From: JAMXLO01 sp963726125
GTDB taxonomy: Bacteria; Pseudomonadota; Alphaproteobacteria; Acetobacterales; Acetobacteraceae
DNA length: 64,000 bases
Direction: 5' to 3'
Assembly: GCA_963726125.1 (NCBI GenBank)
Contig: CAVSBG010000013.1
Coordinates: 496,001-560,000 of the forward strand
Below the pieces are notes generated by a model. It saw only the letters and a list, made by a program, of their open reading frames with translations, ran no database searches and had not been told where the DNA came from. The number at the start of each line of letters is the position of its first letter. Position 1 is the stretch's first letter. Positions 16,111-25,464 of this stretch are shown one piece after another. Position numbers and translations under genes: made by a program.

Positions 16111-17079
16111 TCATCGCCACAGCGGATCGATCGCTCCCCTCCCCGCCAGCACCGCCGCGATGTTGTCCAACGCGCGGAACCCCATGGCGTTGCGCGTCTC
16201 CACCGAAGCGCTGCCGATATGCGGCGACAGGATCACATTATCCAACTTGGCAAATCGCATGTCGTAATCAGGCTCCGATCGGAACACATCAAGCCCGGCC
16301 GCAAACAACTGACCGGATGTCAGCGCGTCGATCAGCGCGTCCTCATCCACCAGACCGCCACGCGATACGTTCACCAACACGGCACCGCGCTTCAGTTTTC
16401 CTAGTGCCTCCGCATTGACGATCTTGTCGGTCGCGGGACCGGCGGGCGCGTGCAGCGACAGGAAGTCGCAGTGTGGCAGCATATCGTGGAACGAGGCGAA
16501 ATACTGCGCGCCCTGTTCCAGATCCGGCGGCAGCCGGTTGCGCGAATGGTACAGCACCGTCATGTCGAAGCCGCGGGCGCGGCGCGCCATCACTCTGCCG
16601 ATACGCCCCATCCCCAGGATGCCGAGCGTCTTGCCGCTGACCCGCATGCCCAACAGGTCACCCTGCCCGATGCGAAACCGCCATCCCGAGCGCATGATCT
16701 TGTCGTACTCGTAGACGCGCCGCGCCGCCGCCAGCAGCATCGTGAAGGCGAAGTCGGCCGTGCATTCCGACAGCACGTCCGGCGTATTGGTCACCACAAT
16801 GCCGCGTGCCTTCGCCGCCGCCACGTCGATGTGGTCATAGCCGACACTGCTGGTCGCGCCGACCTTCACGCTCGTCGGCAACCGCGCAATCGCGTCCGCG
16901 CTCAACGGCAGGGTGTTGGTGAACATGATGGCATCCGCGCGGTGCGCGTTGGCGGCTTCGATCAGCTGCGCCGCGGTCATGTCATCCTTCCCATCGACCA
17001 CGATTGCGTCGAATTCCTCCCGCGCGCGCGTAACCACGTCGCGCGGCATCAAGGCGGCAAGCACCAGTCGTGACGGCAT
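16111..17079 (-). CDS. D-2-hydroxyacid dehydrogenase (NAD(P)-dependent)
   Basis: The 322-residue enzyme belongs to the glyoxylate/hydroxypyruvate reductase branch of D-2-hydroxyacid dehydrogenases. The Rossmann motif GMGRIG is at 156-161. The catalytic triad is visible as R240 (NVSRGGLVDE), E269 (FRSEP) and H287 (SPHIGS). It would reduce a 2-keto acid or oxidise a D-2-hydroxy acid in the cytoplasm. I chose ATG 17079 because it has a GGGAGAGG ribosome-binding site; the longer frame to 17268 adds unconserved residues. It is convergent with dctM and divergent from the DadA-like gene, so it plausibly serves the same pathway. Confidence 0.9.
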   Translation of the reverse strand: MPSRLVLAALMPRDVVTRAREEFDAIVVDGKDDMTAAQLIEAANAHRADAIMFTNTLPLSADAIARLPTSVKVGATSSVGYDHIDVAAAKARGIVVTNTPDVLSECTADFAFTMLLAAARRVYEYDKIMRSGWRFRIGQGDLLGMRVSGKTLGILGMGRIGRVMARRARGFDMTVLYHSRNRLPPDLEQGAQYFASFHDMLPHCDFLSLHAPAGPATDKIVNAEALGKLKRGAVLVNVSRGGLVDEDALIDALTSGQLFAAGLDVFRSEPDYDMRFAKLDNVILSPHIGSASVETRNAMGFRALDNIAAVLAGRGAIDPLWR

Positions 17080-17160
17080 CAGCCTCTCCCCGTTCGGTTG
17101 CCCATTTATCGCCAACCCGGCCGGGTTGCGGAAGTGCCCGCGCCGCGCCACGTTGTGCCG

Positions 17161-18294
17161 ATGTCTCGCACCCTCATCATCGGCGGCGGTATCGTCGGCT
17201 CCTGCACCGCATATTTCCTGGCTGAACACGCGGAGGTTGTGGTCCTGGAGAAGGATCCGACCTATCAATACGCATCGACAACGCTATCAGCCGCGTCGAT
17301 CCGCACGCAGTTTTCGCTGCCGCAGAACGTGCGCATGTCGCTGTTCGGCGCGTCATTCATTGAAGCGATGGCTGAGCGCGCTGGCCTGATTCGCCGCGCC
17401 TATCTCGTCCTCGCCACGCAGCAGGGTGAGGCGACGCTGCGTGCCAACCGCGACATGCAGCTTGCCGAGGGCGCACAGGTCGCCCTGTTCGAAGCCGACC
17501 AGATTGCGCTGCGGTTTCCCTGGATTAATGCAGAGGGCCTTACGTGCGCCACGCTCGGCCTGAAGCACGAGGGTTGGTTCGACGCCTACAGTCTGCTCCG
17601 CGCCGTGCGCTCCGACGCGATCGAGAAAGGCGCGCGCTACCTCCACGACGAAGCGGTTGCAATCGAAACCACCGGTGGTCGGGTAACTTCGGTGCGGACC
17701 GCCAGCGGCGAACGGTTCACCGCGGATAACGTGGTGATCGCCGCCGGCCCGGCATCGGGCCGCGTCGCGGCGCTCGCCGGCATTCCACTGCCGATCGAAC
17801 CCCGCAAACGCACGGCGTTCATGATCCGCGCGCCGTTGGATGGCAGCAACATGCCGTTGGTGTTCGACACGTCCGGCATGTGGATCCGCCCCGAGGGCGA
17901 AGGTTTCATCTGCGGCATATCACCGACGGCGGAAAACGACCCGCATCCAGGTACCGACTTCAACCCCGACATGGACCTGTTGGAAGACCCGCTATGGCCG
18001 CTGCTCGCCCACCGCATTCCCGCGTTGGAGCAATTGCGCGTGCAGCGCGCTTGGGCCGGTCACTACGACCAGTGCCTGCTGGACCATAATGCGGTCATCG
18101 GTCCGTACCCCGAGATCCCCAACCTGATCATCGCGTCGGGCTTTTCTGGCCACGGCGTGCAGCACGGCCCGGCGACCGGCCGCGCCGTCAGCGAGCTGAT
18201 CCGATTTGGTGGCTATCAGACGCTTGATCTGACCGCGTTCGGTTACCAACGCGTGCGCGACAACAAGCCGATGCCGGAGAGCGTGGTGTACTGA
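17161..18294 (+). CDS. FAD-dependent amine/D-amino-acid oxidoreductase (DadA-like)
   Basis: The 377-residue protein starts with a canonical FAD-binding motif (LIIGGGIVGSCTAYFLAE, GxGxxG at 8-13). It continues with DAO-family blocks (RTQFSLPQNVRMSLFGASF; a glycine-rich GPASGRVAALAGIPLPIEP) and a C-terminal GFSGHGVQHGPATGRAVSEL FAD-contact region. Members oxidise D-amino acids, sarcosine or glycine; the substrate here is not evident. It starts 81 bp from the divergent dehydrogenase. With the D-aminoacylase downstream it could process a liberated D-amino acid; that is an inference from context. Confidence 0.88.
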   Translation: MSRTLIIGGGIVGSCTAYFLAEHAEVVVLEKDPTYQYASTTLSAASIRTQFSLPQNVRMSLFGASFIEAMAERAGLIRRAYLVLATQQGEATLRANRDMQLAEGAQVALFEADQIALRFPWINAEGLTCATLGLKHEGWFDAYSLLRAVRSDAIEKGARYLHDEAVAIETTGGRVTSVRTASGERFTADNVVIAAGPASGRVAALAGIPLPIEPRKRTAFMIRAPLDGSNMPLVFDTSGMWIRPEGEGFICGISPTAENDPHPGTDFNPDMDLLEDPLWPLLAHRIPALEQLRVQRAWAGHYDQCLLDHNAVIGPYPEIPNLIIASGFSGHGVQHGPATGRAVSELIRFGGYQTLDLTAFGYQRVRDNKPMPESVVY

Positions 18295-18301
18295 CCCCGC
18301 G

Positions 18302-18721
18302 TCAAGCAGCCCACGGGTCTACGACGGGAACCGACAGATCGTCGAAGTGCCGCATGTTGCGGGTGGCGAGCATTGCGTGACTGGCGATCACAATGCCGGC
18401 GATCATGGTATCGCGCAGGTCGCCGCTACGGCCCGCCCTCTGACGCTGAGCCATCAGGCCGGCGGCAACAGTCGCTGCCTGCGCATCAAAGGGGACGATA
18501 CGGCCTTGGATATCATCCTCGATGAAACGCTCGAATTCGGCCTCAAGCGATGCACGGCGGCGACTTTTAGACAGGAGTTCGATGCCGTGACGTATTTCAA
18601 AGATGGTGATCGCCGTGGTCCATACCGAGAGTTCGGCCTGCCGATCCAGCCACTGCCTCACCAACGGATTGGCCCTCTGCTGCATCAGCTCGGAGAGCAC
18701 GTTGGTGTCGAGGATCACCAT
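18302..18721 (-). CDS. PIN-domain ribonuclease toxin (VapC/FitB-like)
   Basis: The 139-residue protein opens with VILDTNVLSELMQ, whose Asp at position 5 begins the PIN acidic cluster. Further acidic residues occur in IFEIRHGIE (Glu), GDLRDTMIAG (Asp) and the C-terminal TRNMRHFDDL. PIN toxins cleave RNA with Mg2+. Its ATG overlaps the antitoxin stop (TGATG), giving a standard antitoxin-toxin pair. It is convergent with the DadA-like gene, with a 7-bp gap. Confidence 0.9.
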   Translation of the reverse strand: MVILDTNVLSELMQQRANPLVRQWLDRQAELSVWTTAITIFEIRHGIELLSKSRRRASLEAEFERFIEDDIQGRIVPFDAQAATVAAGLMAQRQRAGRSGDLRDTMIAGIVIASHAMLATRNMRHFDDLSVPVVDPWAA

Positions 18722-18972
18722 CAGTCGAAGGTGACAGGCTTGATCCTGTAGCCGCGAAACTCCTGAATCTCTTCGCCTTTCCGCAATCCGATACCGGCAA
18801 ATCGGTTGGCAATCCGGGTCCCGAGACCCTCCTTCGGACGCGCCTCTTCCTTCACCGCGTCGCGCAGGATTTCGCGTACTTCCGCCTCCATGCTGCGGCC
18901 ATGCGCATCGGCCCGGCGGCGCAGCTTCGCCTTCACGTCGTCATCGAGGTTGCGCACGACAAGCTGAGCCAT
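18721..18972 (-). CDS. FitA/VapB-like ribbon-helix-helix antitoxin
   Basis: The 83-residue protein opens with MAQLVVRNLDDDVKAKLRRR and continues ADAHGRSMEAEVREILRDAV, the ribbon-helix-helix DNA-binding fold of FitA/Arc-type antitoxins. The C-terminal part should block the toxin's active site. The ATG at 18972 was chosen because the domain begins exactly there; the longer frame to 19137 is not conserved. It would also repress its own promoter, which lies in the 102-bp gap shared with hyuA. Confidence 0.88.
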   Translation of the reverse strand: MAQLVVRNLDDDVKAKLRRRADAHGRSMEAEVREILRDAVKEEARPKEGLGTRIANRFAGIGLRKGEEIQEFRGYRIKPVTFD

Positions 18973-18973
18973 A

Positions 18974-18987
18974 GATATCACGATATC
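18974..18987. promoter_or_regulatory. Paired GATATC sites at the antitoxin start
   Basis: Two GATATC palindromes separated by 2 bp end 1 bp upstream of the antitoxin ATG, on the divergent side facing hyuA. Ribbon-helix-helix antitoxins bind short tandem dyads, so this is a candidate autoregulatory site. Confidence 0.35.
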
Positions 18988-19074
18988 AACCGGAACCCGT
19001 CCAGGCAAGCCTCCGCTTGTCATCGCCCCGAGAACGGGTTTGACTGCCACTCCGCCCACAGCGACGAGGATTTG

Positions 19075-21163
19075 ATGCCATCTGCTCGACTTGCCGTCGA
19101 TATCGGCGGCACCTTCACCGATCTTGCGCTCGAGCACGACGGCAAGCGCACCACCATCAAGGTCCTCACCACCTCAACCGCACCCGAGCAAGGCGTGCTG
19201 GCGGGCGTTCGCAGCATCCTGCAATCCTCCGGCGTCGCTGCCAGCGATATCGGCATCGTCATCCACGGCACCACGCTCGCCACCAACGCGGTGATCGAAC
19301 GCAAAGGCGCCCGCACCGCGCTGATCACCACCCAGGGCTTTCGCGACGTGATCGCGATGGGCAATGAGAGCCGTTACGACCAGTACCGACCTGAACATCG
19401 TGCTGCCCGAACCGCTGGTTCCGCGCTACCTGCGCCTGCCCATACCCGAACGCTTGGACAACGAAGGCAACATTCTGCTGCCACTCAACTCCGCAGCCGT
19501 GCGGGCAGTGATACCAGTCCTGCAACGCGAAGGCGTCGAAAGCATCGCCGTCGGTTTCCTCCACGCCTTTGTCAACCCGGTGCACGAACGCCGTGCCCGC
19601 GACATTCTGGTTGAAGCACTGGCGGATATTCCGATATCGCTTTCCAGCGAAGTGTCGCCCGAGATGCGCGAGTGGGAACGCTTCTCCACCACGGTCGCCA
19701 ACGCCTACGTGCAGCCGCTGATGGCGCGTTATTTGCGCAATCTTGCGGACGGGCTGCGTGGCCTCCAGGTATCGGCACCGGTGTTCCTGATGCTGTCGGG
19801 CGGCGGACTGACCACGGTCGAAACCGCCTGTCGTTTCCCGATCCGCCTGGTGGAAAGTGGTCCCGCCGGTGGCGCAATCTTCTCCGCCACCATCGCGCGC
19901 GAATGCGGCATCGCCAACGTGCTGTCGTTCGACATGGGAGGCACCACCGCGAAGATCTGTCTCATCGACGATGGCAAGCCGCAGACGTCGCGCTCGTTCG
20001 AGATCGCACGCGTCGGGCGCTTCCGCAAAGGCTCCGGTCTGCCACTGCGGATTCCCGTGATCGAGATGGTGGAGATCGGTGCTGGTGGCGGCTCCATCGC
20101 GCATGTCGATACGATGGGCCGCATCGCTGTCGGGCCGGAAAGCGCCGGTGCTGAGCCTGGCCCCGCCTGCTATGGCCGTGGTGGTACCGAACCGGCAGTC
20201 ACTGATGCCAACCTGGCGCTCGGCCGTTACGACCCCGTGCACTTCGCCGGCGGCACCATCAAGCTCGATACAGCGGCCGCACACGACGCGCTGACCTCCC
20301 ATGTTGGCGGCAAGCTGGGTCTGGCCGCGGAAATGGCCGCGCTCGGCGTTATCGAAATGGTCGACGAGAACATGGCCAACGCCGCGCGCGTTCACGCGAT
20401 CGAGTCCGGCAAGACCTATGAAGGCCGCACGTTGATCGCGTTCGGAGGCGGCGGCCCAGTGCACGCTTGCCGGGTGGCAGAGAAGGTGGGCATCAAGCAT
20501 GTGCTGGTGCCATCCGGCGCCGGCGTTGGCAGCGCCATCGGTTTCCTCCGTGCGCCTGTCGGCTACGAGGTTGTTCGCAGCCTGTATCAGCGCTTTTCCA
20601 CATTCGACGTCGTCGCGGTGAATACCTTGCTCGCCGATATGGAAGCCGAAGCACTGGAGGTCGTGGAACAAGGCAGCTTCGGCGCGCCAATCGCGCAGAA
20701 CCGCATCGCCTACATGCGCTATGTCGGACAAGGCCACGAAATCCCCGTGCCGCTGCCGCCGCGCCCACTCGGCGAGGAAGACGTGCCACAGATCCGCGCT
20801 GCCTATGATTCCGAATATACGCGCTTCTACGATCGCCCGGTGCCCGGTTCCGATGTCGAGATCATGAGCTACGCTGTCGTCGTCGCGACGATCCCGCACG
20901 ACCAGCCCGCCGCACCGATCCCCGGCGACGACGCGCTGTTTGTTCCGGACGCCGTCGCTGCACGGTCCCAACTCGTGCGCGATACCACCACGGGAGAAGT
21001 CGCCCCCTGGTCGGTGTATGATCGCACGAAGCTTGCACCGGGAGTGCACATCGCCGGCCCCGCCATCGTCGCGGAGGACGAGACCTCCACGCTGGTCGGC
21101 AAAGGCTGGAACGCGACGGTGAACGACCTCGGCTACATCGAACTGACGCAGGAGTCCGCGTGA
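19075..21163 (+). pseudogene. hyuA: Hydantoinase/oxoprolinase subunit A, single-base frameshift
   Basis: Together the two frames make a nearly full-length HyuA (about 695 residues). Such proteins bind ATP and, with HyuB, hydrolyse hydantoins or 5-oxoproline. The first part starts at ATG 19075 (GAGGA site) with the nucleotide-binding AVDIGGTFTDLAL and HGTTLATNAVIERKGA. At codon 104 the frame breaks: the sequence reads YDQY then one extra C (19386-19387), after which the other frame continues exactly as expected with DLNIVLPEPLVPR to 21163. The second part keeps LSFDMGGTTAKICLIDDG and IGAGGGSIAHVD. Everything else looks intact, so this is either a very recent mutation or a sequence error. Confidence 0.8.
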
Positions 21164-22890
21164 TGTCCCACGAAACCAGCGCGCTCGCGCAGATCCACCG
21201 CCAGATCATGTGGAACCGCCTCATCGCGGTCGTGGAGGAACAGGCACAGACCATGATCCGCACTGCGTTCTCCACCACGGTGCGAGAGGCCGGCGATCTC
21301 TCCGCGGGCATCTTCGATCTCGCAGGACGCATGATGGCGCAGGCGGTCACCGGCACGCCCGGCCACGTCAACTCCATGGCGGAAAGCGTCGGTCACTTCC
21401 TGCGCAAATACCCGACCAATACGATGCAGGAGGGCGATCACTACATCACCAACGATCCCTGGCTTGGCACCGGCCATCTGCACGACCTGACCGTCGTCAC
21501 CCCAGCATTCCACAACGGCAGCATCGTCGGCCTGTTCGCCAACACGGCGCACGTCATCGATGTCGGCGGTCTCGGTATGGGACCCGAAGGCCGTTCCGTC
21601 TTCGAAGAAGGCATGTATATCCCGATCGTCAAATGCTTCGAACAAGGCCAACCCAACGAAACCTTCTTCGACTTCATCCGCGCCGGTTCGCGCCTCCCTG
21701 TCGAGTTGGAAGGCGACATCTATTCGCTGTGTGCCTGCAACGACGCCGGCGTGCACCGCCTGGTCGAGATGATGGATGAATTCGAGATGGACAGTCTCGA
21801 TCCGCTCGCAAACTTCATCTTCGACAGTTCGCTGCGCGCCACGCTCGCCGAGATCGCGCGCATCCCACGCGGCACCTACCGCGCAGAAATCCGTTCCGAC
21901 GGCTACGAAGAACCCGTAACGTTGAAAGCCGAGATGACCATCCTGGATGACGGCATCGAGGTCGATTACGCCGGCACATCCGGCCTCGCCTCGCGTGGCA
22001 TCAACGTGCCGCCCGCCTATTGCCGCGCCTATTCCTGCTTCGGCATCAAGTGCGTGGTTGCTCCCGAGATCCCCAACAACTGGGCGAGCCTCGCACCGTT
22101 CCGGATGAAGATCCCCGAGGGCTGCATCCTCAACGCACCGCATCCCTATCCCGTGTCCGTCCGCCACGTGATCGGCCATCTCTTGCCGGACCTGATGATG
22201 GGCTGCCTGCACCAGGCGGTGCCGGAACGTGTCATGGCCGAAGGCGCCTCGGCATTGTGGAACATGCCGCTGCGAGGTGGTGGATCGGTATCAGGTCAGG
22301 CACGCGGCAACCGTCCCGTGATCTCCGACTTCGAGATCATCACCTTCAATTCCGGCGGCACCGGTGGTCGACCAACTCAGGACGGCCTGAACGCCACGGC
22401 CTTCCCCTCCGGCGTCCGCACCATGCCGGTTGAAGCCACCGAAAACGTCGCCCCCGTCGTGTTCTGGCGCAAGGAATTGCGTCCCGATTCAGGTGGTCCC
22501 GGCCGCACGCGTGGCGGCACCGGTCAGATTATGGAAGTCGCCGCCAAAGGCGATCTGGAATTCGCCGTCAACGCTACCTTCGACCGCGTCGCCAACGCGC
22601 CAAAAGGCCGCGAGGGCGGACTGGACGGCACCGCCGGCGTGGTCGCCCTGAAATCCGGCAAGACGCTGCGCACGAAAGGCTATCAGGTAATCCCCGACGG
22701 CGATCGGTTGATTCTGAAATTACCTGGCGGCGGTGGCATGGGCGACCCATTGGCGCGAGATCCTGCACAAGTCGCTCGTGACGTACGCGACGACCTGGTA
22801 TCGGCGGAAAATGCCCGCGCGCTCTACAAAGTTGCCGTCGCGCCGGATGGCACGCTCGACACCACCGCAACAAAGCAACTGCGGAGCTGA
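21163..22890 (+). CDS. hyuB: Hydantoinase/oxoprolinase subunit B
   Basis: The 575-residue protein matches the HyuB/N-methylhydantoinase B family, with the characteristic FSTTVREAGDLSAGIFD, ITNDPWLGTGHLHD, TPGHVNSMAESVGHFL and C-terminal LKLPGGGGMGDPLAR blocks. It is the catalytic partner of HyuA in ATP-dependent hydantoin or oxoproline ring opening. The ATG overlaps the hyuA stop (TGATG), so the two are translationally coupled. The D-aminoacylase gene follows by 5 bp. The gene itself has no visible defect, in contrast to hyuA. Confidence 0.92.
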   Translation: MSHETSALAQIHRQIMWNRLIAVVEEQAQTMIRTAFSTTVREAGDLSAGIFDLAGRMMAQAVTGTPGHVNSMAESVGHFLRKYPTNTMQEGDHYITNDPWLGTGHLHDLTVVTPAFHNGSIVGLFANTAHVIDVGGLGMGPEGRSVFEEGMYIPIVKCFEQGQPNETFFDFIRAGSRLPVELEGDIYSLCACNDAGVHRLVEMMDEFEMDSLDPLANFIFDSSLRATLAEIARIPRGTYRAEIRSDGYEEPVTLKAEMTILDDGIEVDYAGTSGLASRGINVPPAYCRAYSCFGIKCVVAPEIPNNWASLAPFRMKIPEGCILNAPHPYPVSVRHVIGHLLPDLMMGCLHQAVPERVMAEGASALWNMPLRGGGSVSGQARGNRPVISDFEIITFNSGGTGGRPTQDGLNATAFPSGVRTMPVEATENVAPVVFWRKELRPDSGGPGRTRGGTGQIMEVAAKGDLEFAVNATFDRVANAPKGREGGLDGTAGVVALKSGKTLRTKGYQVIPDGDRLILKLPGGGGMGDPLARDPAQVARDVRDDLVSAENARALYKVAVAPDGTLDTTATKQLRS

Positions 22891-22895
22891 TCGCC

Positions 22896-24350
22896 GTGGC
22901 ACTGCGCTGTGATCTGATCATCCGCGACGCGACCGTGTTTGATGGCACGGGCGCGCCACGCTTCGCCGCGGATATCGGGGTCACCGGCGATCGCATCACC
23001 GCCATTGGTGACCTGGGCAGCGCAACGGCCGACCGCGAGATAATGGCAACCGGCAAGGCGATCGCCCCCGGCTTCATCGACGCACACACGCACGACGATC
23101 GCGCAGTGCTCTGCGGCCCCGAGTGCATGCTGTGCAAGATGTCGCAAGGCGTCAGCACTGTCGTGGTCGGCAATTGCGGCATCAGCCTGTCGCCGGTACG
23201 CATGACGTCGCGCCCGGTGCCGCCGCTCGATCTGCTCGGCGATCAATCCTGGTGGACCTTCGGCAGCTTCGGTGAATACGCCGAACGCCTCGCCCGCGAT
23301 CCCGCGCCAGTCAACGCCTGCGCGCTGATCGGCCACATGTCGCTGCGCGTCGAGGCGATGAACGGCGACACCCAACGCGCCGCCACCGACAAGGAAGCGG
23401 CACACATGCAGCGCCGCCTGGCGGAGGCGTTGGAGCAAGGCGCATCCGGCTTCTCCACCGGCCTCTACTATCCACCAAACATGATGGCGCCCACTGACGA
23501 AGTGATCGCTGTCGCGGAAGCGCTGCGCAACGCCCGTGCCCTCTACGTGACGCACATGCGCGACGAAGCCAATGACGTGCTGCTCTCGATCGAGGAAACG
23601 CTGCTCATTGGCCGTGCCGTCGGTGCGCCCGTCGTGATCAGCCACCACAAATGCGCCATGCCGGAAAACTACGGTCGCTCCGTCGAAACCCTGCCGCGCA
23701 TCGACGCAGCCGCCGCCGCACAGCGCGTGGATTTCGACATCTACCCCTACGCCGCCGGCTCTACCGTCCTGATGCCAGAACGCCTTCGACCCGACGTTCC
23801 CGTACAGATCACCTGGTCCATTCCGCACCCCGAATGCGCGGGCCGTTTGCTGGATGACATCGCGCGCGAATGGAAGGCAACGCCGCGCGAAGCCGCCGAA
23901 CGATTGCTGCCCGCCGGCGCGATATTCTTCCAGATGGACGAACAGGACGTGCAACGCATCCTCGCGCATCGTCTGGCGATGATCGGCAGCGATGGATTGC
24001 CGCACGACGCCTATCCACACCCGCGCCTCTGGGGCACGTTCCCCCGCGTGCTGGGCCACTACGCGCGCGACCTCGGCCTGTTCAGCATGGAAATGGCGGT
24101 GCATAAGATGACCGGCCACACCGCCAATGTCTTCGGACTGATCGACCGAGGCGTGATCCGCGCCGGCGCCTACGCCGACCTGGTTCTGTTCGATCCAGCA
24201 ACTGTGCGCGACGCATCGACCTACGCCGAACCAACCAAGCCCGCCGACGGCATCATGGAGACCTGGATCAATGGCCAGTCGGCCTACGTGCACGGCAAAG
24301 GCGCGGTCGCATCGCACGCAGGTCGCTTGCTGACCCGCAACCGCGCGTAA
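22896..24350 (+). CDS. N-acyl-D-amino-acid deacylase (amidohydrolase family)
   Basis: The 484-residue enzyme belongs to the D-aminoacylase branch of the amidohydrolase superfamily. Metal ligands are visible in GFIDAHTHDD (H64, H66), the bridging Cys in VGNCGIS (C94) and downstream histidines in VVISHHKCAMPENYG. A conserved Asp occurs in MIGSDGLPHD, and the C-terminus ends with the composite beta-sandwich segment ADLVLFDPATVRD. It would release D-amino acids or related amines from N-acyl or N-carbamoyl precursors, which fits a position after hydantoinase B. It starts at GTG 22896. Confidence 0.9.
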   Translation: MALRCDLIIRDATVFDGTGAPRFAADIGVTGDRITAIGDLGSATADREIMATGKAIAPGFIDAHTHDDRAVLCGPECMLCKMSQGVSTVVVGNCGISLSPVRMTSRPVPPLDLLGDQSWWTFGSFGEYAERLARDPAPVNACALIGHMSLRVEAMNGDTQRAATDKEAAHMQRRLAEALEQGASGFSTGLYYPPNMMAPTDEVIAVAEALRNARALYVTHMRDEANDVLLSIEETLLIGRAVGAPVVISHHKCAMPENYGRSVETLPRIDAAAAAQRVDFDIYPYAAGSTVLMPERLRPDVPVQITWSIPHPECAGRLLDDIAREWKATPREAAERLLPAGAIFFQMDEQDVQRILAHRLAMIGSDGLPHDAYPHPRLWGTFPRVLGHYARDLGLFSMEMAVHKMTGHTANVFGLIDRGVIRAGAYADLVLFDPATVRDASTYAEPTKPADGIMETWINGQSAYVHGKGAVASHAGRLLTRNRA

Positions 24351-24371
24351 TCATAAGCAGGAGGAAACCAA

Positions 24372-25283
24372 ATGGCAGAAGTCCGCATCGTCGCAAGCAA
24401 CTTCGGCTTTCCCGAAGGCCCGGTGGTCATGCCTGATGGCGCCGTCATCCTGACGGAGATCGCCGGCCGCTGCTGCACCCGCATAGGATCGGATGGCGCG
24501 CGCTCCACTGTCGGCAATGCCGGTGGCGGACCGAACGGCCTGGCGCTCGGTCCCGATGGCGCGCTGTATCTGTGCAACAACGGCGGCGGCAAATACCTGC
24601 CTGGTCACTGGATGGCGGTGGGCCCGGCCGACGATTACGACGGTGGCTGCATTCAGCGCATCGATCCAAAGACCGGCGATACGCGCGTGCTTTACACCCA
24701 CTGCGGCGACCGCAAGCTGTCCGCGCCGAACGATCTAGTGTTCGACACGCAGGGTGGCTTCTACTTCACCGATCTCGGCAAGCGCTATGAGCGCACGCGT
24801 GACCACGGCGGTCTATACTACGCGCTGCCCGATGGCTCGAAAATCGTCGAGGTCGCCTACCCGATCCTCAGCCCCAATGGCTGCGGCCTCTCGCCGGATG
24901 GCAAGGTCCTGTACGTCGCCGACACCGAACCGGCGCGGCTTTGGGCGTTCGACGTTGCGTCACCTGGTGTCGTAAAGAAGCAAGGCTGGCCATCGCCGCA
25001 TGGCGGGCGGATCGTCGCCGGCCTCGGCGGCTTCCAGCGCTTCGACAGCCTCGCCGTGCAGGCCAACGGCGACGTGGCCGTGGCCACGCTGCACGCCGGT
25101 TGCATCACGGTCATTGCTCCCGATGGAAAGGTAGTGCGTCAGGTTACCATGCCAGATGAATTCCCCACCAACATATGCTTCGGTGGCACCGACATGCGCA
25201 CGGCCTACGTAACGCTATCAGCGACCGGGCGGCTTGGTGCATTGGATTGGGATCAGCCCGGACTGAAACTGAACTTCAACTGA
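24372..25283 (+). CDS. SMP-30/gluconolactonase-family protein
   Basis: The 303-residue protein is a six-bladed beta-propeller of the SMP-30/gluconolactonase/LRE family. Metal-site residues are seen in FGFPEGPVV (E15), GGPNGLALGPDG, SAPNDLVFD and LSPNGCGLSPDGKVLYVADT. Members hydrolyse sugar or other lactones with Ca2+ or Zn2+. A clear GGAGGAAA ribosome-binding site lies before ATG 24372, and the gene is 21 bp after the deacylase, so it is the last gene of the hydantoinase operon. There is no signal peptide. The lactone substrate is unknown. Confidence 0.88.
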   Translation: MAEVRIVASNFGFPEGPVVMPDGAVILTEIAGRCCTRIGSDGARSTVGNAGGGPNGLALGPDGALYLCNNGGGKYLPGHWMAVGPADDYDGGCIQRIDPKTGDTRVLYTHCGDRKLSAPNDLVFDTQGGFYFTDLGKRYERTRDHGGLYYALPDGSKIVEVAYPILSPNGCGLSPDGKVLYVADTEPARLWAFDVASPGVVKKQGWPSPHGGRIVAGLGGFQRFDSLAVQANGDVAVATLHAGCITVIAPDGKVVRQVTMPDEFPTNICFGGTDMRTAYVTLSATGRLGALDWDQPGLKLNFN

Positions 25284-25292
25284 CCAACCGCG

Positions 25293-25332
25293 CTGCAGCG
25301 TCGCTTCACCAGACCGTGAAGCGACGCTGCAG
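25293..25332. terminator. Perfect 17-bp stem-loop after the hydantoinase operon
   Basis: ctgcagcgtcgcttcac (25293-25309) and its exact reverse complement (25316-25332) flank a 6-nt loop, 10 bp after the lactonase stop. The stem is strong but lacks a T-run, so it may act as a processing or Rho-assisted terminator. Confidence 0.6.
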
Positions 25333-25464
25333 CCGCCGGTAAGTCATGTTGGCGGAAGCCGCTCCACCACTGAACAAGAGTTGTTTGGTAATACACCGGC
25401 AGAACGGTTCATTTCCGTAAATCAGATGGTGGGGCAGCCGCCTCGCCACACAGAAGGACGGATC

